Positions 16,674 to 25,392 of a DNA stretch of 64,000 nucleotides are shown here, piece after piece. The DNA is taken from the NCBI RefSeq assembly GCF_047462415.1, contig NZ_JANSJE010000001.1:121803-185802 (forward strand), written 5' to 3'. The stretch is from Thermostichus sp047462415 (GTDB lineage: Bacteria; Cyanobacteriota; Cyanobacteriia; Thermostichales; Thermostichaceae). The position numbers and the translations under genes are program-made. Position 1 is the first letter of the stretch; every line of letters begins with the position of its first letter. The notes under the pieces are model-generated. The model worked only from the letters and a program-made list of their open reading frames with translations. It was not told the DNA's origin and ran no database searches.

Positions 16674-17133
16674 ACCCCTGCACCAGGGCTTCAATTGGCG
16701 CAATGCTGGGATCCCCGAGTTCGGCCTCTGCTTCTTGAGAGACCTGTCGTACCACTTCTGGGGGCAACTGCAGCCTATCCACCAACTGCCGAAAGGCGTC
16801 CAGCTCTTCCAGATTCACCACGGGTTCTTCCGGGCTGCGGGCGCTGGCCGCAATCACCAGGTAGCCCAACTTGAGGATGAGACGCTTCTCGGCCTCATCG
16901 TTGACTTTGGACAGCACCTCTGCCAACGGGACTTGCTGCACCAAATACTGGCGGATCTCCTGCGCTAAGCTGGCCTGCTGGCCGGGATGCGAAGCAAAAT
17001 GCCGCGAGAGTTGCTGGGCGATGAGCTCCACTTCCGCAACCTCCAGCGCGCCATCAGACCAGGCCATCGCGGTGACAGCTCGCAGCAGATTCATTTGCTT
17101 GGGGGTAATGCCGGGCGGGGATGGAGTGGGCAT
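16654..17133 (-). CDS. TerB-family helical protein
   Basis: This 159-residue all-helical protein has the TerB pattern (LLRAVTAMAWSDGALEVAEVELI, residues 17-39, acidic metal-binding-like positions, then KLGYLVIAASARSPEEPVVNLEE). TerB domains occur in tellurite-resistance and stress or phage-response systems; here there are no other ter genes, so only the fold is claimed. It is convergent with the TPR gene. Confidence 0.75.
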   Translation of the reverse strand: MPTPSPPGITPKQMNLLRAVTAMAWSDGALEVAEVELIAQQLSRHFASHPGQQASLAQEIRQYLVQQVPLAEVLSKVNDEAEKRLILKLGYLVIAASARSPEEPVVNLEELDAFRQLVDRLQLPPEVVRQVSQEAEAELGDPSIAPIEALVQGFTRHCR

Positions 17134-17249
17134 ATATCCTCCTGGGGTGGCTCATCTGCCAGTTTAGAAGCGGATCCCAGACCATTTCGGTTAAGTTTGG
17201 TGTCTGCTCGATGGCTCTTTCCAACCCGATTCAGACACTCACTTCCTGC

Positions 17250-17290
17250 TTCACCCCGGCCCCTCTCCCCAAGAGAGAGGGAAGCGCTTG
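17250..17290. repeat. Degenerate copy of the dispersed hairpin repeat
   Basis: TTCACCCCGGCCCCTCTCCCC followed by an imperfect GAGAGAGGGAAG arm matches the repeat family with several mismatches. It occupies part of the 230-base space between the TerB and BolA genes; nothing else is recognisable there. Confidence 0.5.
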
Positions 17291-17363
17291 GGCGTCCTAC
17301 CAGTCGCATGCTCTGTGTAGCCCAAGGCGCAGGGGCAACGCATCGGAGAATGAGTCTCTTGGC

Positions 17364-17639
17364 TCAATCAGCCGGTGAACCCGAATCTAGCCCGCGGAAC
17401 TGCTCCCACTGAGCGGGGGTAAAGGTGCGCAGAGCCAAAGCATGGAGGCGGCCATCCTGTAAATAGGTTTTCAAGGCCTCATTCACCAGCCGATGCTGCT
17501 TGATCAGGGGCAGGCCCTGAAATTGCTCGGCCACTACAATGGCCTGAAAGTGGCTGCCATCGCCGACAGTGTCTTCCACCTGCACCCTTGCGCCGGGCAG
17601 GGCAGCCTGTAGCAACGCCTCGATTTCTCGTGGATCCAT
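17364..17639 (-). CDS. bolA: BolA-family protein
   Basis: This 91-residue protein runs from ATG 17639 (MDPREIEALLQAALPG). The BolA fold is clear: VQVEDTVGDGSHFQAIVVAEQFQG, LPLIKQHRLVNEALK and GRLHALALRTFTP. The conserved His after the SHF segment and the loop before helix 2 are the expected Fe-S ligands with monothiol glutaredoxins; no grx gene is adjacent. An upstream in-frame ATG at 17720 would add 27 unrelated residues. It lies after the Dam-like methylase on the same strand. Confidence 0.9.
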   Translation of the reverse strand: MDPREIEALLQAALPGARVQVEDTVGDGSHFQAIVVAEQFQGLPLIKQHRLVNEALKTYLQDGRLHALALRTFTPAQWEQFRGLDSGSPAD

Positions 17640-17721
17640 GCGCTGTTGTCCCCATGGTCTGTTCAAATGTGTGCCGGAGCTCAAGATCCCGTTTCGGATC
17701 TCAACCTGCTCATCCATCACC

Positions 17722-18705
17722 CTAGACGCTTCTGGGGCAAAACGGGATCCCTTCCTCTGCTCTGCAGGTGGGATGGCTCAGAACCAGAACCTCGGTGATG
17801 GGACCGCGTTTGTGGCCCTGGCAGTTGATGGCACGGCTGGCAACGATGGTTTGGATGGGGTAATCCCGGTACAGCTCCCGCACAAAGGGGCAATCGGAAT
17901 TGGAGAGCAGCACCTGCACCCCTCGGTCGGCCAACGTCCCAAATACCTCTCGCAGGCGGATTTGTTCGGTTTCGCCAAACGCAAACCGGCTGTAGGCGGT
18001 GAAGCTGCTGCTGGCAGACAGCGGATGGTAAGGAGGATCCAGATAGACAAAATCTCCGGGTTCGGCCCGTTCCAGCACCTGCCAAAACGGCTGCACCGCG
18101 ATCTCTACGCCCTGTAAAACTCGTGCCACGGCCCGCAGGTTCTCCGCGTCGCAAATGCGGGGATGACGGTAACGGCCCAGAGGGACATTAAACTCTCCCC
18201 GCGAGTTTTCCCGGTAGAGGCCGTTGAAACAGGTTTTGTTTAGGTAAATCAGCCGTGCCGCCCGTTGCACCGGATCCGCAAAACGAGTTGCGCGGATCGT
18301 GTAGTAGTGCTCCCGGCTGTGGTGGGCTTGGTGGTGGCTGAGCAGAGCAATGATCTCCTCCACCCGATCCCGCAGGCAGCAATATACATTCACCAGCTCA
18401 GGGTTAATATCCGACAACACAAAGCGCCGAGAACCCGGGATCCCTTGGGCCAGATGAAAAAAGACCGCTCCACCCCCCAAAAAGGGCTCGTGATAGGTGT
18501 TCCAGTTGCGCGGGAAAAAGGGTTCGTATTGGCTGAGCAGTTGCCCTTTCCCCCCTGCCCATTTTAGGAAGGGACGCGCTCGAACGGCTGGTGCTGCCGG
18601 GGCGGGGTTTGGACTCCCGCGTTCTTCCCAACGCAAAGCCCCGCCTTTGCTCGGGCTGAGGCCGTGAACGGGCGGACAAGGGTAGGAAGGTATCTGGCCG
18701 TTCAT
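17722..18705 (-). CDS. Dam-family DNA adenine methyltransferase
   Basis: This 327-residue protein has motif I FLKWAGGKGQLL (46-57), FLGGGAVFFHL (75-85), and catalytic motif IV DPPY (223-226), all typical of Dam/DpnM-type enzymes that methylate the adenine of GATC. There is no linked endonuclease, so it is an orphan methylase. The host DNA is saturated with GGATCC palindromes that contain GATC, which would make them substrates; that link is inferred. The first about 40 residues are Pro/Gly-rich and poorly conserved, so a later start is possible. Confidence 0.9.
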   Translation of the reverse strand: MNGQIPSYPCPPVHGLSPSKGGALRWEERGSPNPAPAAPAVRARPFLKWAGGKGQLLSQYEPFFPRNWNTYHEPFLGGGAVFFHLAQGIPGSRRFVLSDINPELVNVYCCLRDRVEEIIALLSHHQAHHSREHYYTIRATRFADPVQRAARLIYLNKTCFNGLYRENSRGEFNVPLGRYRHPRICDAENLRAVARVLQGVEIAVQPFWQVLERAEPGDFVYLDPPYHPLSASSSFTAYSRFAFGETEQIRLREVFGTLADRGVQVLLSNSDCPFVRELYRDYPIQTIVASRAINCQGHKRGPITEVLVLSHPTCRAEEGIPFCPRSV

Positions 18706-18749
18706 TGGTGTTTACTTTTTTACCTTCTAAGTGCTCCGCGCTGCTAGCG

Positions 18750-18940
18750 CCCTCACCCCCGGCCCCTCTCCCGGAGGGAGTCAGCCCTCACCCCCGGCCC
18801 CTCTCCCGGAGGGAGTCAGCCCTCACCCCCGGCCCCTCTCCCGGAGGGAGAGGGGAGTTAGGGGTAGCGCTCCGCCTCGCCAGTGCGTTCGCGGCGGCGT
18901 TGCGTAGCAATAACGACGTAGAGAAACGTTTCATTGACTA
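18750..18940. repeat. Composite repeat with 3 x 35-bp tandem array
   Basis: Three copies of a 35-base unit beginning CCCTCACCCCCGGCCCCTC (starts near 18751, 18786 and 18821) are followed by a single GGGAGAGGGG arm and then a second module (GCGTTCGCGGCGGCGTTGCG through AACGTTTCATTG) that recurs at 47480, 54120 and, inverted, 29462-29516. The GTGCTCCGCGC motif precedes it. It fills the intergenic space between the Dam-like methylase and aspA. Confidence 0.9.
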
Positions 18941-19022
18941 CAAAACCTGAGGTGTTGGGCAAATGATGCTGGGCGGGGGGTAACGGTTCTGGGAGCAGTA
19001 TTCCCTCTCTGCAGTGAATGGG

Positions 19023-20435
19023 CTAGGACTGCATTTGGCTCATCGCCTCTAGGTCCAACACTTTGGCCACCTGTTCCGGGCTCATCAAGTTGCGCTCCAA
19101 CAGGATTTGGCGGATGGGTTTGCCGGTTTCCAGGGAGAGCTTGGCTATCTCTGCCGCCTGCAAATAGCCAATGTAGGGGTTGAGGGCGGTCACCAGAGCG
19201 AGAGTTCCTTCCGCATAGCTGCGGCACCGCTCCGGGTAGGGGATGATGCCTTGAATGCAGCGCTCGGCGAAGACCTGCAGGCTGTTGTTCAAGATCTGCA
19301 GGCTGTGCAGAAGGTCGTAGGCGATGAGGGGCATCATCACGTTCAGCTCAAATTGCCCCGCCTGAGCACAGAGGGTGATGGCGGTGTCCAGCCCGATCAC
19401 CTGGAAGCAGACCATGTTCAGCATCTCGGCCAGCACCGGGTTGTACTTGCCGGGCATGATGGAGGAGCCGGGCTGCACCGGCGGCAGTTGAATCTCCTTG
19501 AGGCCGGTCTTGGGGCCGGAATCCATCAGCCGCAGGTCATTGGCCAGTTTGATGCCGTCCTGGGCCAGGTTGCGCAGGGATCCCGACAGGTGCACAAAGG
19601 GGGCCATGCTCTGCATCGCTGCCATGGGATGGGGAGCCGGGGTGAGGGGCAACTGGGTGTAATCCGCCAGCCGCTGCACCACCTGTTGTCGGTACTGGGG
19701 GGGGGTGTTGAGGCCGGTGCCGACCGCGCTACCCCCCAACCCTAAGCTGCACAGAGCCTGGCTGGCCTCCTCGATCCAGCGGCGGTGCTGGGCAAAGATG
19801 GCCGCATAGGCCCCAAAGCTGTCCCCCAGCCTTACAGGGACAGCATCCTGTAAATGGGTGCGACCGGCTTTGAGGATGCCGCGAAACTCTTGGGCCTTCT
19901 GCTCCAGTGCCGCCACCAGGTTGTCCAGTGTGACCAACAGATCCCGCCGCACCCGCGACAGGGCGGCCAGGCGGATGGCGGTGGGGATCACGTCGTTGGT
20001 GGACTGGCCGTAGTTGACGTGGTCGTTGGGGCTGACCCGCTCGTAGCGTCCCTTGGGCTCCCCCAGGATCTCCAAAGCCCGGTTGGCCAGCACCTCGTTC
20101 ACATTCATGTGGTGAGAGGTGCCCGCCCCCGCCTGGTACACATCCACCACAAATTGATCCCGCAGAGATCCCTGGAGGATCTCGTCTGCTGCTTGGACAA
20201 TCGCCTTGGCCACCTCTGCCGGAATGCAGCCCAGCTCGCCGTTGACTTCAGCCGCCGCCTTTTTGATCAGCACACAGGCTTCCACGTACTCTGGCAGAGG
20301 CCTGAGGCCGCTGATGGGAAAGTTCTCCAGGGCGCGGGCGGTTTGGATGCCGTAGTAAACCGATTGGGGCAGTTGTCGCTCCCCCATCGAGTCTCGTTCG
20401 CTGCGCACTTGCGGCGGAGTAGTCTCTGGAACCAT
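19023..20435 (-). CDS. aspA: Aspartate ammonia-lyase
   Basis: This 470-residue fumarase/aspartase-superfamily enzyme converts L-aspartate to fumarate and ammonia. The superfamily signature GSSIMPGKYNPV is present, with the upstream AGAGTSHHMNVNEVLANRA and GQSTNDVIPTAIR blocks. These fit aspartase better than fumarase C, but the two are close, so some ambiguity remains. It is monocistronic, divergent from nothing obvious, and precedes the composite repeat. Confidence 0.85.
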   Translation of the reverse strand: MVPETTPPQVRSERDSMGERQLPQSVYYGIQTARALENFPISGLRPLPEYVEACVLIKKAAAEVNGELGCIPAEVAKAIVQAADEILQGSLRDQFVVDVYQAGAGTSHHMNVNEVLANRALEILGEPKGRYERVSPNDHVNYGQSTNDVIPTAIRLAALSRVRRDLLVTLDNLVAALEQKAQEFRGILKAGRTHLQDAVPVRLGDSFGAYAAIFAQHRRWIEEASQALCSLGLGGSAVGTGLNTPPQYRQQVVQRLADYTQLPLTPAPHPMAAMQSMAPFVHLSGSLRNLAQDGIKLANDLRLMDSGPKTGLKEIQLPPVQPGSSIMPGKYNPVLAEMLNMVCFQVIGLDTAITLCAQAGQFELNVMMPLIAYDLLHSLQILNNSLQVFAERCIQGIIPYPERCRSYAEGTLALVTALNPYIGYLQAAEIAKLSLETGKPIRQILLERNLMSPEQVAKVLDLEAMSQMQS

Positions 20436-20463
20436 GGCCGGATGATGTTTGGGGGCCGCCGCT

Positions 20464-20703
20464 TCAGCCGGCAGGCAGGGATCCCTTTTCCTGGAGGGCG
20501 GCCAACTGTTGGCCGATGCGCTCGTTGTTTTCCGCCAAAACCAGTACCATGGCCGCGCAGGCCAGATGGACTCCGGCCCGAAATTCCGCCGAAGACTTGT
20601 ACTGGATCAGCGCCTCGCTATCCCCCTCCCGCGGGCTCAAGATGAGCTGAACCGACTTCTGGGCCAGGTCTTTTAGTTCCCGTTCCGTTAAACCCAGTTG
20701 CAC
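20464..20703 (-). CDS. Small conserved hypothetical protein
   Basis: This 79-residue helical protein (LTERELKDLAQKSVQLILSP, then FRAGVHLACAAMVLVLAENNERIGQQLAALQ) is not recognised. The 48-63 region is hydrophobic enough for an amphipathic or buried helix but not clearly transmembrane. It ends 28 bases before the aspA start on the same strand, so co-transcription with aspA is likely. Confidence 0.6.
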   Translation of the reverse strand: MQLGLTERELKDLAQKSVQLILSPREGDSEALIQYKSSAEFRAGVHLACAAMVLVLAENNERIGQQLAALQEKGSLPAG

Positions 20704-20844
20704 CGCTTTTGCCCTCCCTGCTGGCCGACAAACAACCCTCGATCCCGTCCGGATCGCTGCTTTGGTTATCCTACCGCGGAACCTGACCGGATCCCAGGTG
20801 AGCGAGCCTTGACAACTCTTGACAGCTCTAGAAGGAGATAGAAA

Positions 20845-21000
20845 ATGCCAGCTAGTATAGGTGCAGCATGCCTTGGCCGGCGGGCCGACAGCCGCTTGGA
20901 GAGTTCAAGTCTGTGGGTCGGCGCCGCCCAAAAGGCGTCTGCTTCTTTTGGCATTTGTCTTTGTCCTGCGTTCCGTTCAGAGAGGAAAACTTGTCCGTAG
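20845..21000 (+). CDS. Candidate 51-residue leader ORF overlapping infC start
   Basis: ATG 20845 is preceded by a near-perfect Shine-Dalgarno (AAGGAG, 20832-20837). The frame runs 51 codons (MPASIGAACLGRRADSRL onward, Ser/Cys-rich) and stops with TAG at 20998-21000, seven bases past the TTG that starts infC, so ribosomes finishing here would be over the infC start. I recognise no family. It may be a regulatory leader for IF-3 or a chance frame; the strong ribosome binding site is the main argument. Confidence 0.4.
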   Translation: MPASIGAACLGRRADSRLESSSLWVGAAQKASASFGICLCPAFRSERKTCP

Positions 21001-21548
21001 AGCGTCCACTTGACCGCTTTCCCCGCAAGCAGCGTGCAGAGCTGCCGGCCATCAACGAGCGCATCCGCTTCCCCAAAATCCGCCTCATCGATACCGACGG
21101 CACCCAGTTGGGGATCATGAGCCCGCGCGAAGCCCTGCGCCTGGCCGAAGAAAAAGACCTAGACCTGGTCTTGGTGAGCGACAAAGCGGATCCCCCCGTC
21201 TGCCGCATCATGGACTACGGCAAGTTCAAGTTTGAGAAGGAGAAAAAAGAGCGGGAGGCCCGCAAAAAACAACACACTGCCGAGATCAAGGAAGTGAAGT
21301 TTCGCTACAACATCGGCGAGCACGACTACCACGTGCGCCTGCGCAGCGCCCAACAGTTCTTGGGGGATGGAGACAAGGTGAAAGCCACGGTGATGTTTCG
21401 CGGTCGCGAGGCCCAGCACGCCGAGTTGGGGGAAGAACTGCTGCAGCGCTTGTTCAAAGACCTAGAAGGCGTAGCGGAAATGCAGCAGCCTCCCCAAAAG
21501 GAAGGGCGCAACATCACGATGATCCTCTCCCCGAAAAAATCCACCTGA
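20991..21548 (+). CDS. infC: Translation initiation factor IF-3
   Basis: About 185 residues from TTG 20991 (AGAGAGGAAAAC upstream). IF-3 binds the 30S subunit and enforces start-codon and initiator selection. The family core is clear: INERIRFPKIRLIDTDGTQLGIM, DPPVCRIMDYGKFKFE, the lysine-rich linker, and EVKFRYNIGEHDYHVRL with GDKVKATVMFRGRE. The longest open frame begins at ATG 20868, but the 41 extra residues are not IF-3-like. The non-ATG start and the overlapping leader ORF suggest translational control, as is known for infC of other bacteria. Confidence 0.93.
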   Translation: MSVERPLDRFPRKQRAELPAINERIRFPKIRLIDTDGTQLGIMSPREALRLAEEKDLDLVLVSDKADPPVCRIMDYGKFKFEKEKKEREARKKQHTAEIKEVKFRYNIGEHDYHVRLRSAQQFLGDGDKVKATVMFRGREAQHAELGEELLQRLFKDLEGVAEMQQPPQKEGRNITMILSPKKST

Positions 21549-21562
21549 GGAGGGATCCCGCC

Positions 21563-22027
21563 ATGCCTCTTGCTGTTGGGGATCCCGCGCCGGAGTTCAC
21601 CTTGCCCGATGCCGAGGGCAACTTGATCAGCTTGAGCCAGTTGCGGGGCCGGCGGGTGGTGCTCTATTTTTACCCGCGGGACAACACCCCCGGCTGCACC
21701 CAAGAAGCCTGTGGCTTTCGGGATGCCTACGCCGAGTATCAGGCCCAGGGGATCCACATCTTGGGGGTGAGCGCCGACGATGCCCGTTCCCACCAAAAAT
21801 TTGCCCAGAAGCTGCAACTGCCTTTTCCGCTGTTGGTGGACGAGGGGGCCAAGGTGGCCACCGCCTACGGCGTCTATGGCCCGAAAAAGTTCATGGGCAA
21901 AGTCTATAACGGCATCCACCGCACCACCTTTGTCATCGATCCGGAGGGGAAGATCGAGGCTATCATCACCAAGGTCAAAGTGGAGACCCACGCGGCGGAG
22001 CTGCTCCAGCAGTTGACCGGCTCCTAG
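21563..22027 (+). CDS. bcp: Peroxiredoxin, Bcp/PrxQ type
   Basis: This 154-residue thiol peroxidase has the peroxidatic Cys45 in TPGCTQEAC, with the resolving Cys50 five residues later, as in two-cysteine PrxQ. The ordered blocks are FTLPDAEGNLISLSQLRG, VVLYFYPRDNTPG and TTFVIDPEGKIEAI. It reduces hydroperoxides with thioredoxin-type donors in the cytosol. It starts 15 bases after infC, with GAGG upstream, so the two may share a transcript. Confidence 0.95.
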   Translation: MPLAVGDPAPEFTLPDAEGNLISLSQLRGRRVVLYFYPRDNTPGCTQEACGFRDAYAEYQAQGIHILGVSADDARSHQKFAQKLQLPFPLLVDEGAKVATAYGVYGPKKFMGKVYNGIHRTTFVIDPEGKIEAIITKVKVETHAAELLQQLTGS

Positions 22028-22130
22028 TCTCTCCATTGGTGGGTGCAGGGGGAGCAGCCCTGTCGGCAAAGGTGCCGAGATTAGGACAAGAAGAGAGCGG
22101 GCAGGGGATATAACGATACAAAGTGCCGGT

Positions 22131-24047
22131 ATGGATTCCCCTGGGGCCGTGTCCCGACGCACCCGTACCACCAAGTCCATTCACGAGAGCTACCAAATTT
22201 TGGGTCTGGCTGGCCAAGGTCAGTATGGGCGCGTGTTTTGCGCCCGGCCCCGCCAAGGGGGGGAGCTGGTGGCCCTCAAGGAGCTGCCGGCGGAGCGTTT
22301 CCCCACCCCCAACCTGCTGCGGGAGCTGCGCTACTTGCTGACGTTGAACCACCCCAATATCACCCGCTGCTACGCCCTCGAACATGCCCGCGAGGGGCGG
22401 TATTTGGTGTTGGAGTACTGCGAGGGGGGCACCCTGCGGGAGCTGATCGACCAGGTGGAGCGGGGGCTGTGGCTGCCGGTCAAGCAGGTTTTGGGCTTTG
22501 TGGATCAGATCTTGGCCGGGCTGGATCATGCCCATCGCCAGGGGGTGATCCACTGCGATGTGAAGCCGGAGAACATTTTGCTCAAGCCCACACCCCAGGG
22601 CTGGCAACTGAAGCTGACGGACTTTGGCATCGCCCGCCACCCCCAACCTGCCCCCGGCGAGATCGCCGCCACCGGCTCGCCGGCCTACATGGCGCCAGAG
22701 CGGTTCTACGGCCAGTTTGGCCCCGCTTCTGACCTCTACGCGGTGGGGATCATCCTCCTGGAGCTGTTGACGGGTCAGCGGCCCTTTTCCGGCTCCCCCA
22801 GCCAGTTGATGCACGCCCACCTCAACCAGCCGTTTGTCTGCCCAGAAGGGATCCCGGCCCCGCTGCAGGAACTGCTGGAGATCACGTTGCGCAAATTGCC
22901 CTTGCGGCGGTTTCGCACGGCGGCGCAGATGCGCTCAGCTCTGGCGGTGTTTGCTCAGGAGTGGCAGGAGCCAGCCAGTTGTTGGGTTGGCCCGCACCTG
23001 TCCAGGCGATCCCCCCCCGGCCTGCAGGTCTGGGATCTGCCGGATCCGGGTTTTGTGGGCGGTGGCGGGATGGAGTCCCCGCCTGAGCAAAAGTTCTACA
23101 TCTGCGAGGATCCCAGTGGCTGCCGTTCCCCGCTGCTGTTGCGAGTGACCTCCCAGAAGCTGGAGTGGCTGGAGCTGCAGACCCTTGCCTCAGGAGCGCC
23201 GCCTCTGGCCTGTTTCTCCTTGGCCGAACCGTTGCGGCAAGTGCTGCCTTTGCCGAGCTTCCCGGAGGCTTTGGCTTTTTCCAAAAGCAGCCTTTTGCAC
23301 CTGAGTCCCGCGCGCATCCGTACCCTGCTGAGTTTTGCGGAGGATTGGCAGGCCACCTGGCTGGCAAAGCGGCAGGAGTTGGTCTGGGCCACCGCCCAAG
23401 AGCTGGGGGCTGTGCAGTGGCAGCCGACCGGGCCCCAGCCTTTCCCCGATTCCCATCGCTACTTTCGTTGGCCTGGCCCGCAGCCGGCTGGGACGGGATC
23501 CCTGCCCCGCTTGCTGGCCCTCTCGGATTATCTGGTTTTGCTGACCGGTGCGGGGCGGCAGTGGGTGCAGATGAGCCTTGTGCCTTATCCCACCGGCTTG
23601 CCTTTGCAGCCGGGATCCCAGCCGCTGCGCTATCGCCTACCCCTGGATCCCCAAGGGATGGCGGTCAGCCTGGGGGAACGGCTGCTCTTTGCGGCCCAGC
23701 AGGGTTGCTGCCCCTACCTCGACTCGGTACAGGTGAATCCGCTGCGGGTGCGCCGCTGGTTTTTGAGAGGGTGGCCTGTCCAGATGGTCCAAGCCCCTTG
23801 GGGTCTGCTGCTGCTGTGTCGGGAGGGAGAAGAGTTCTCGTCCCTCTGGCTGTACGGCGAAGGGGGGGATCCCTTGGCCCAGGTGGCCGTGCCCGTCGGA
23901 TCTGAAGTGTTGCAGGTGGGGCAAAAGGGGCTGGTCTGGCTGCAGGTGCTGACAGCCGGGCAGTCACAGCGCTTCCAGCTTTGGCAATTGGATCTCAACC
24001 AGTTGCCTGTGGATGGCCATACTGCCGAGGTGATCCCCTTGGAGTGA
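22131..24047 (+). CDS. Ser/Thr protein kinase with C-terminal beta-rich domain
   Basis: The 638-residue protein has a eukaryotic-like kinase domain at residues 20-275: glycine loop GQGQYGRV (28-35), ATP lysine Lys50, catalytic loop HCDVKPEN with Asp143, DFG at 164-166 and APE at 188-190, so it should be active. Residues 300-638 are Trp/Leu/Gln-rich with repeated strands, like an irregular propeller or sensor domain that I do not recognise. There are no transmembrane segments. It lies immediately upstream of raf1; substrate unknown. Confidence 0.88.
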   Translation: MDSPGAVSRRTRTTKSIHESYQILGLAGQGQYGRVFCARPRQGGELVALKELPAERFPTPNLLRELRYLLTLNHPNITRCYALEHAREGRYLVLEYCEGGTLRELIDQVERGLWLPVKQVLGFVDQILAGLDHAHRQGVIHCDVKPENILLKPTPQGWQLKLTDFGIARHPQPAPGEIAATGSPAYMAPERFYGQFGPASDLYAVGIILLELLTGQRPFSGSPSQLMHAHLNQPFVCPEGIPAPLQELLEITLRKLPLRRFRTAAQMRSALAVFAQEWQEPASCWVGPHLSRRSPPGLQVWDLPDPGFVGGGGMESPPEQKFYICEDPSGCRSPLLLRVTSQKLEWLELQTLASGAPPLACFSLAEPLRQVLPLPSFPEALAFSKSSLLHLSPARIRTLLSFAEDWQATWLAKRQELVWATAQELGAVQWQPTGPQPFPDSHRYFRWPGPQPAGTGSLPRLLALSDYLVLLTGAGRQWVQMSLVPYPTGLPLQPGSQPLRYRLPLDPQGMAVSLGERLLFAAQQGCCPYLDSVQVNPLRVRRWFLRGWPVQMVQAPWGLLLLCREGEEFSSLWLYGEGGDPLAQVAVPVGSEVLQVGQKGLVWLQVLTAGQSQRFQLWQLDLNQLPVDGHTAEVIPLE

Positions 24048-24280
24048 ACGACTCCCGACACTCATCTTCGTTGAGTAAACACAATTCACCAATACAGTGC
24101 CGGGCTTCCCGCCGATTAAGCTAAAGACAGGACAGCCAACCCGGCACAAGGAAAATTCTTAAAAAAATTCTTGAGGTCGTCTTTTAGATCGTATTTTGGC
24201 CTCGGCCTGCCCAACTCCCGACGGTAGTGAGTTTTGTATTGCGCTGATCGTGTTGATGTTGTTGTGGAGGACGTCTTGCC

Positions 24281-25378
24281 ATGGGTCAACATCTGCCAGA
24301 ACCCTCTGCCCTGGGGGAGGATCCCAGCTTGTTGGTGGAGCGGCTGCGACGCAAAGAGGGCCGTTGGCTGGATTGGGCCAAGGCCTGCCAAAGCTTGCAG
24401 CAACAGAAAATGACTCCCCAGGCCATCTTTGAGGCGACTGGGCTTGAGCCCGCCCAGCAAAATCAGATCATCGTCGCCGCCCAGGTTTACGAGGGGATGG
24501 CCAAAGCCGGCGCCAGCCCGGCGGTTCTGGAGCATTTTGCCCACCGAGGCAGTGATATCCTCTACGAGCTGCGCATCCTCTCGCCACAGGATCGGGCTCG
24601 GGTGGCGGAATTCGTCCTCAACCGCCATTTGAATGTCGATGAAGCTCATGAGATCGCCCGTGCCGTGAAAAATTACGCCCAACTGCAACGGCTTCCGGAC
24701 GGGTTTACGGATCACCCCGGCGATGCGGTGGCCTATCAAGCCTGGAGAACGGCCCAGCAAACCCGCGATCTGCAGGAGCGCACTCGGGCTATCGGTCGAG
24801 CGTTTCGGTATGTCCATAGCGATACAGCCCGCCAGCAGGTGGAGCAGCTCCTATCCACGGTTGCTGCCAGCTCCCGACCCCAACGCAGCGTTTTGCCCAA
24901 GCTGTCTGTGTTTCGCCTGGAAGAAGATCTGCCGCGCCTGCTGCCGGTGGCCGGATCCCTGCCCCTGGCGACCGACATCTGGGAACAGATCCCTGCCGGC
25001 GAGCCCCAAGGGCCTTTTGGCTGGGTCACCAGCCCGGCGGAGCAGACTTGGATGGCCTTGCCCGCTTGGCCGGTGATGCAAAAGGCCGGGGATCCGGTCG
25101 TCCTACCAGTAGAAAACGGGCTGCTGGGATCCCTGTTGGGCTTGCCGGTGGCCCCTGAGGAAGAACGGGATCCGGTCTTGCTGGTGGTGGATCGCGCTGT
25201 TCGGGTTTGGGAAGGAACGGCGGGATTTTTCCTGCTGGATCGGGCTGGACTGGTGGCAGTGGAGTGGATTGAGGATTCACCCTCCTCTCCCCTGTTGGGC
25301 CAGGTGCTGCTGGCCGTGCGCCCACCGCGGGTTTTCGATGAGGAGCTGGCTCAGGATCCCTGGCAGTTGGAAGAATAG
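24281..25378 (+). CDS. raf1: RuBisCO accumulation factor 1
   Basis: This 365-residue RuBisCO assembly chaperone stabilises RbcL dimers before RbcS binds. The N-terminal helical domain (LLRKEGRWLDWAKACQSLQQ-type, residues 20-180) and the C-terminal beta domain (LPVENGLLGSLLGLPV, FLLDRAGLVAVEW) match Raf1. The ATG at 24281 follows TGGAGGACG. A 230-base AT-rich spacer separates it from the kinase, so it probably has its own promoter. rbcL and rbcS are not in the window. Confidence 0.93.
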   Translation: MGQHLPEPSALGEDPSLLVERLRRKEGRWLDWAKACQSLQQQKMTPQAIFEATGLEPAQQNQIIVAAQVYEGMAKAGASPAVLEHFAHRGSDILYELRILSPQDRARVAEFVLNRHLNVDEAHEIARAVKNYAQLQRLPDGFTDHPGDAVAYQAWRTAQQTRDLQERTRAIGRAFRYVHSDTARQQVEQLLSTVAASSRPQRSVLPKLSVFRLEEDLPRLLPVAGSLPLATDIWEQIPAGEPQGPFGWVTSPAEQTWMALPAWPVMQKAGDPVVLPVENGLLGSLLGLPVAPEEERDPVLLVVDRAVRVWEGTAGFFLLDRAGLVAVEWIEDSPSSPLLGQVLLAVRPPRVFDEELAQDPWQLEE

Positions 25379-25392
25379 GCCATCGCAGTGGC

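Noticed and set aside
18750..18854. Possible CRISPR array
   Set aside because: The units are adjacent with no variable spacers; it is a simple 35-base tandem array.
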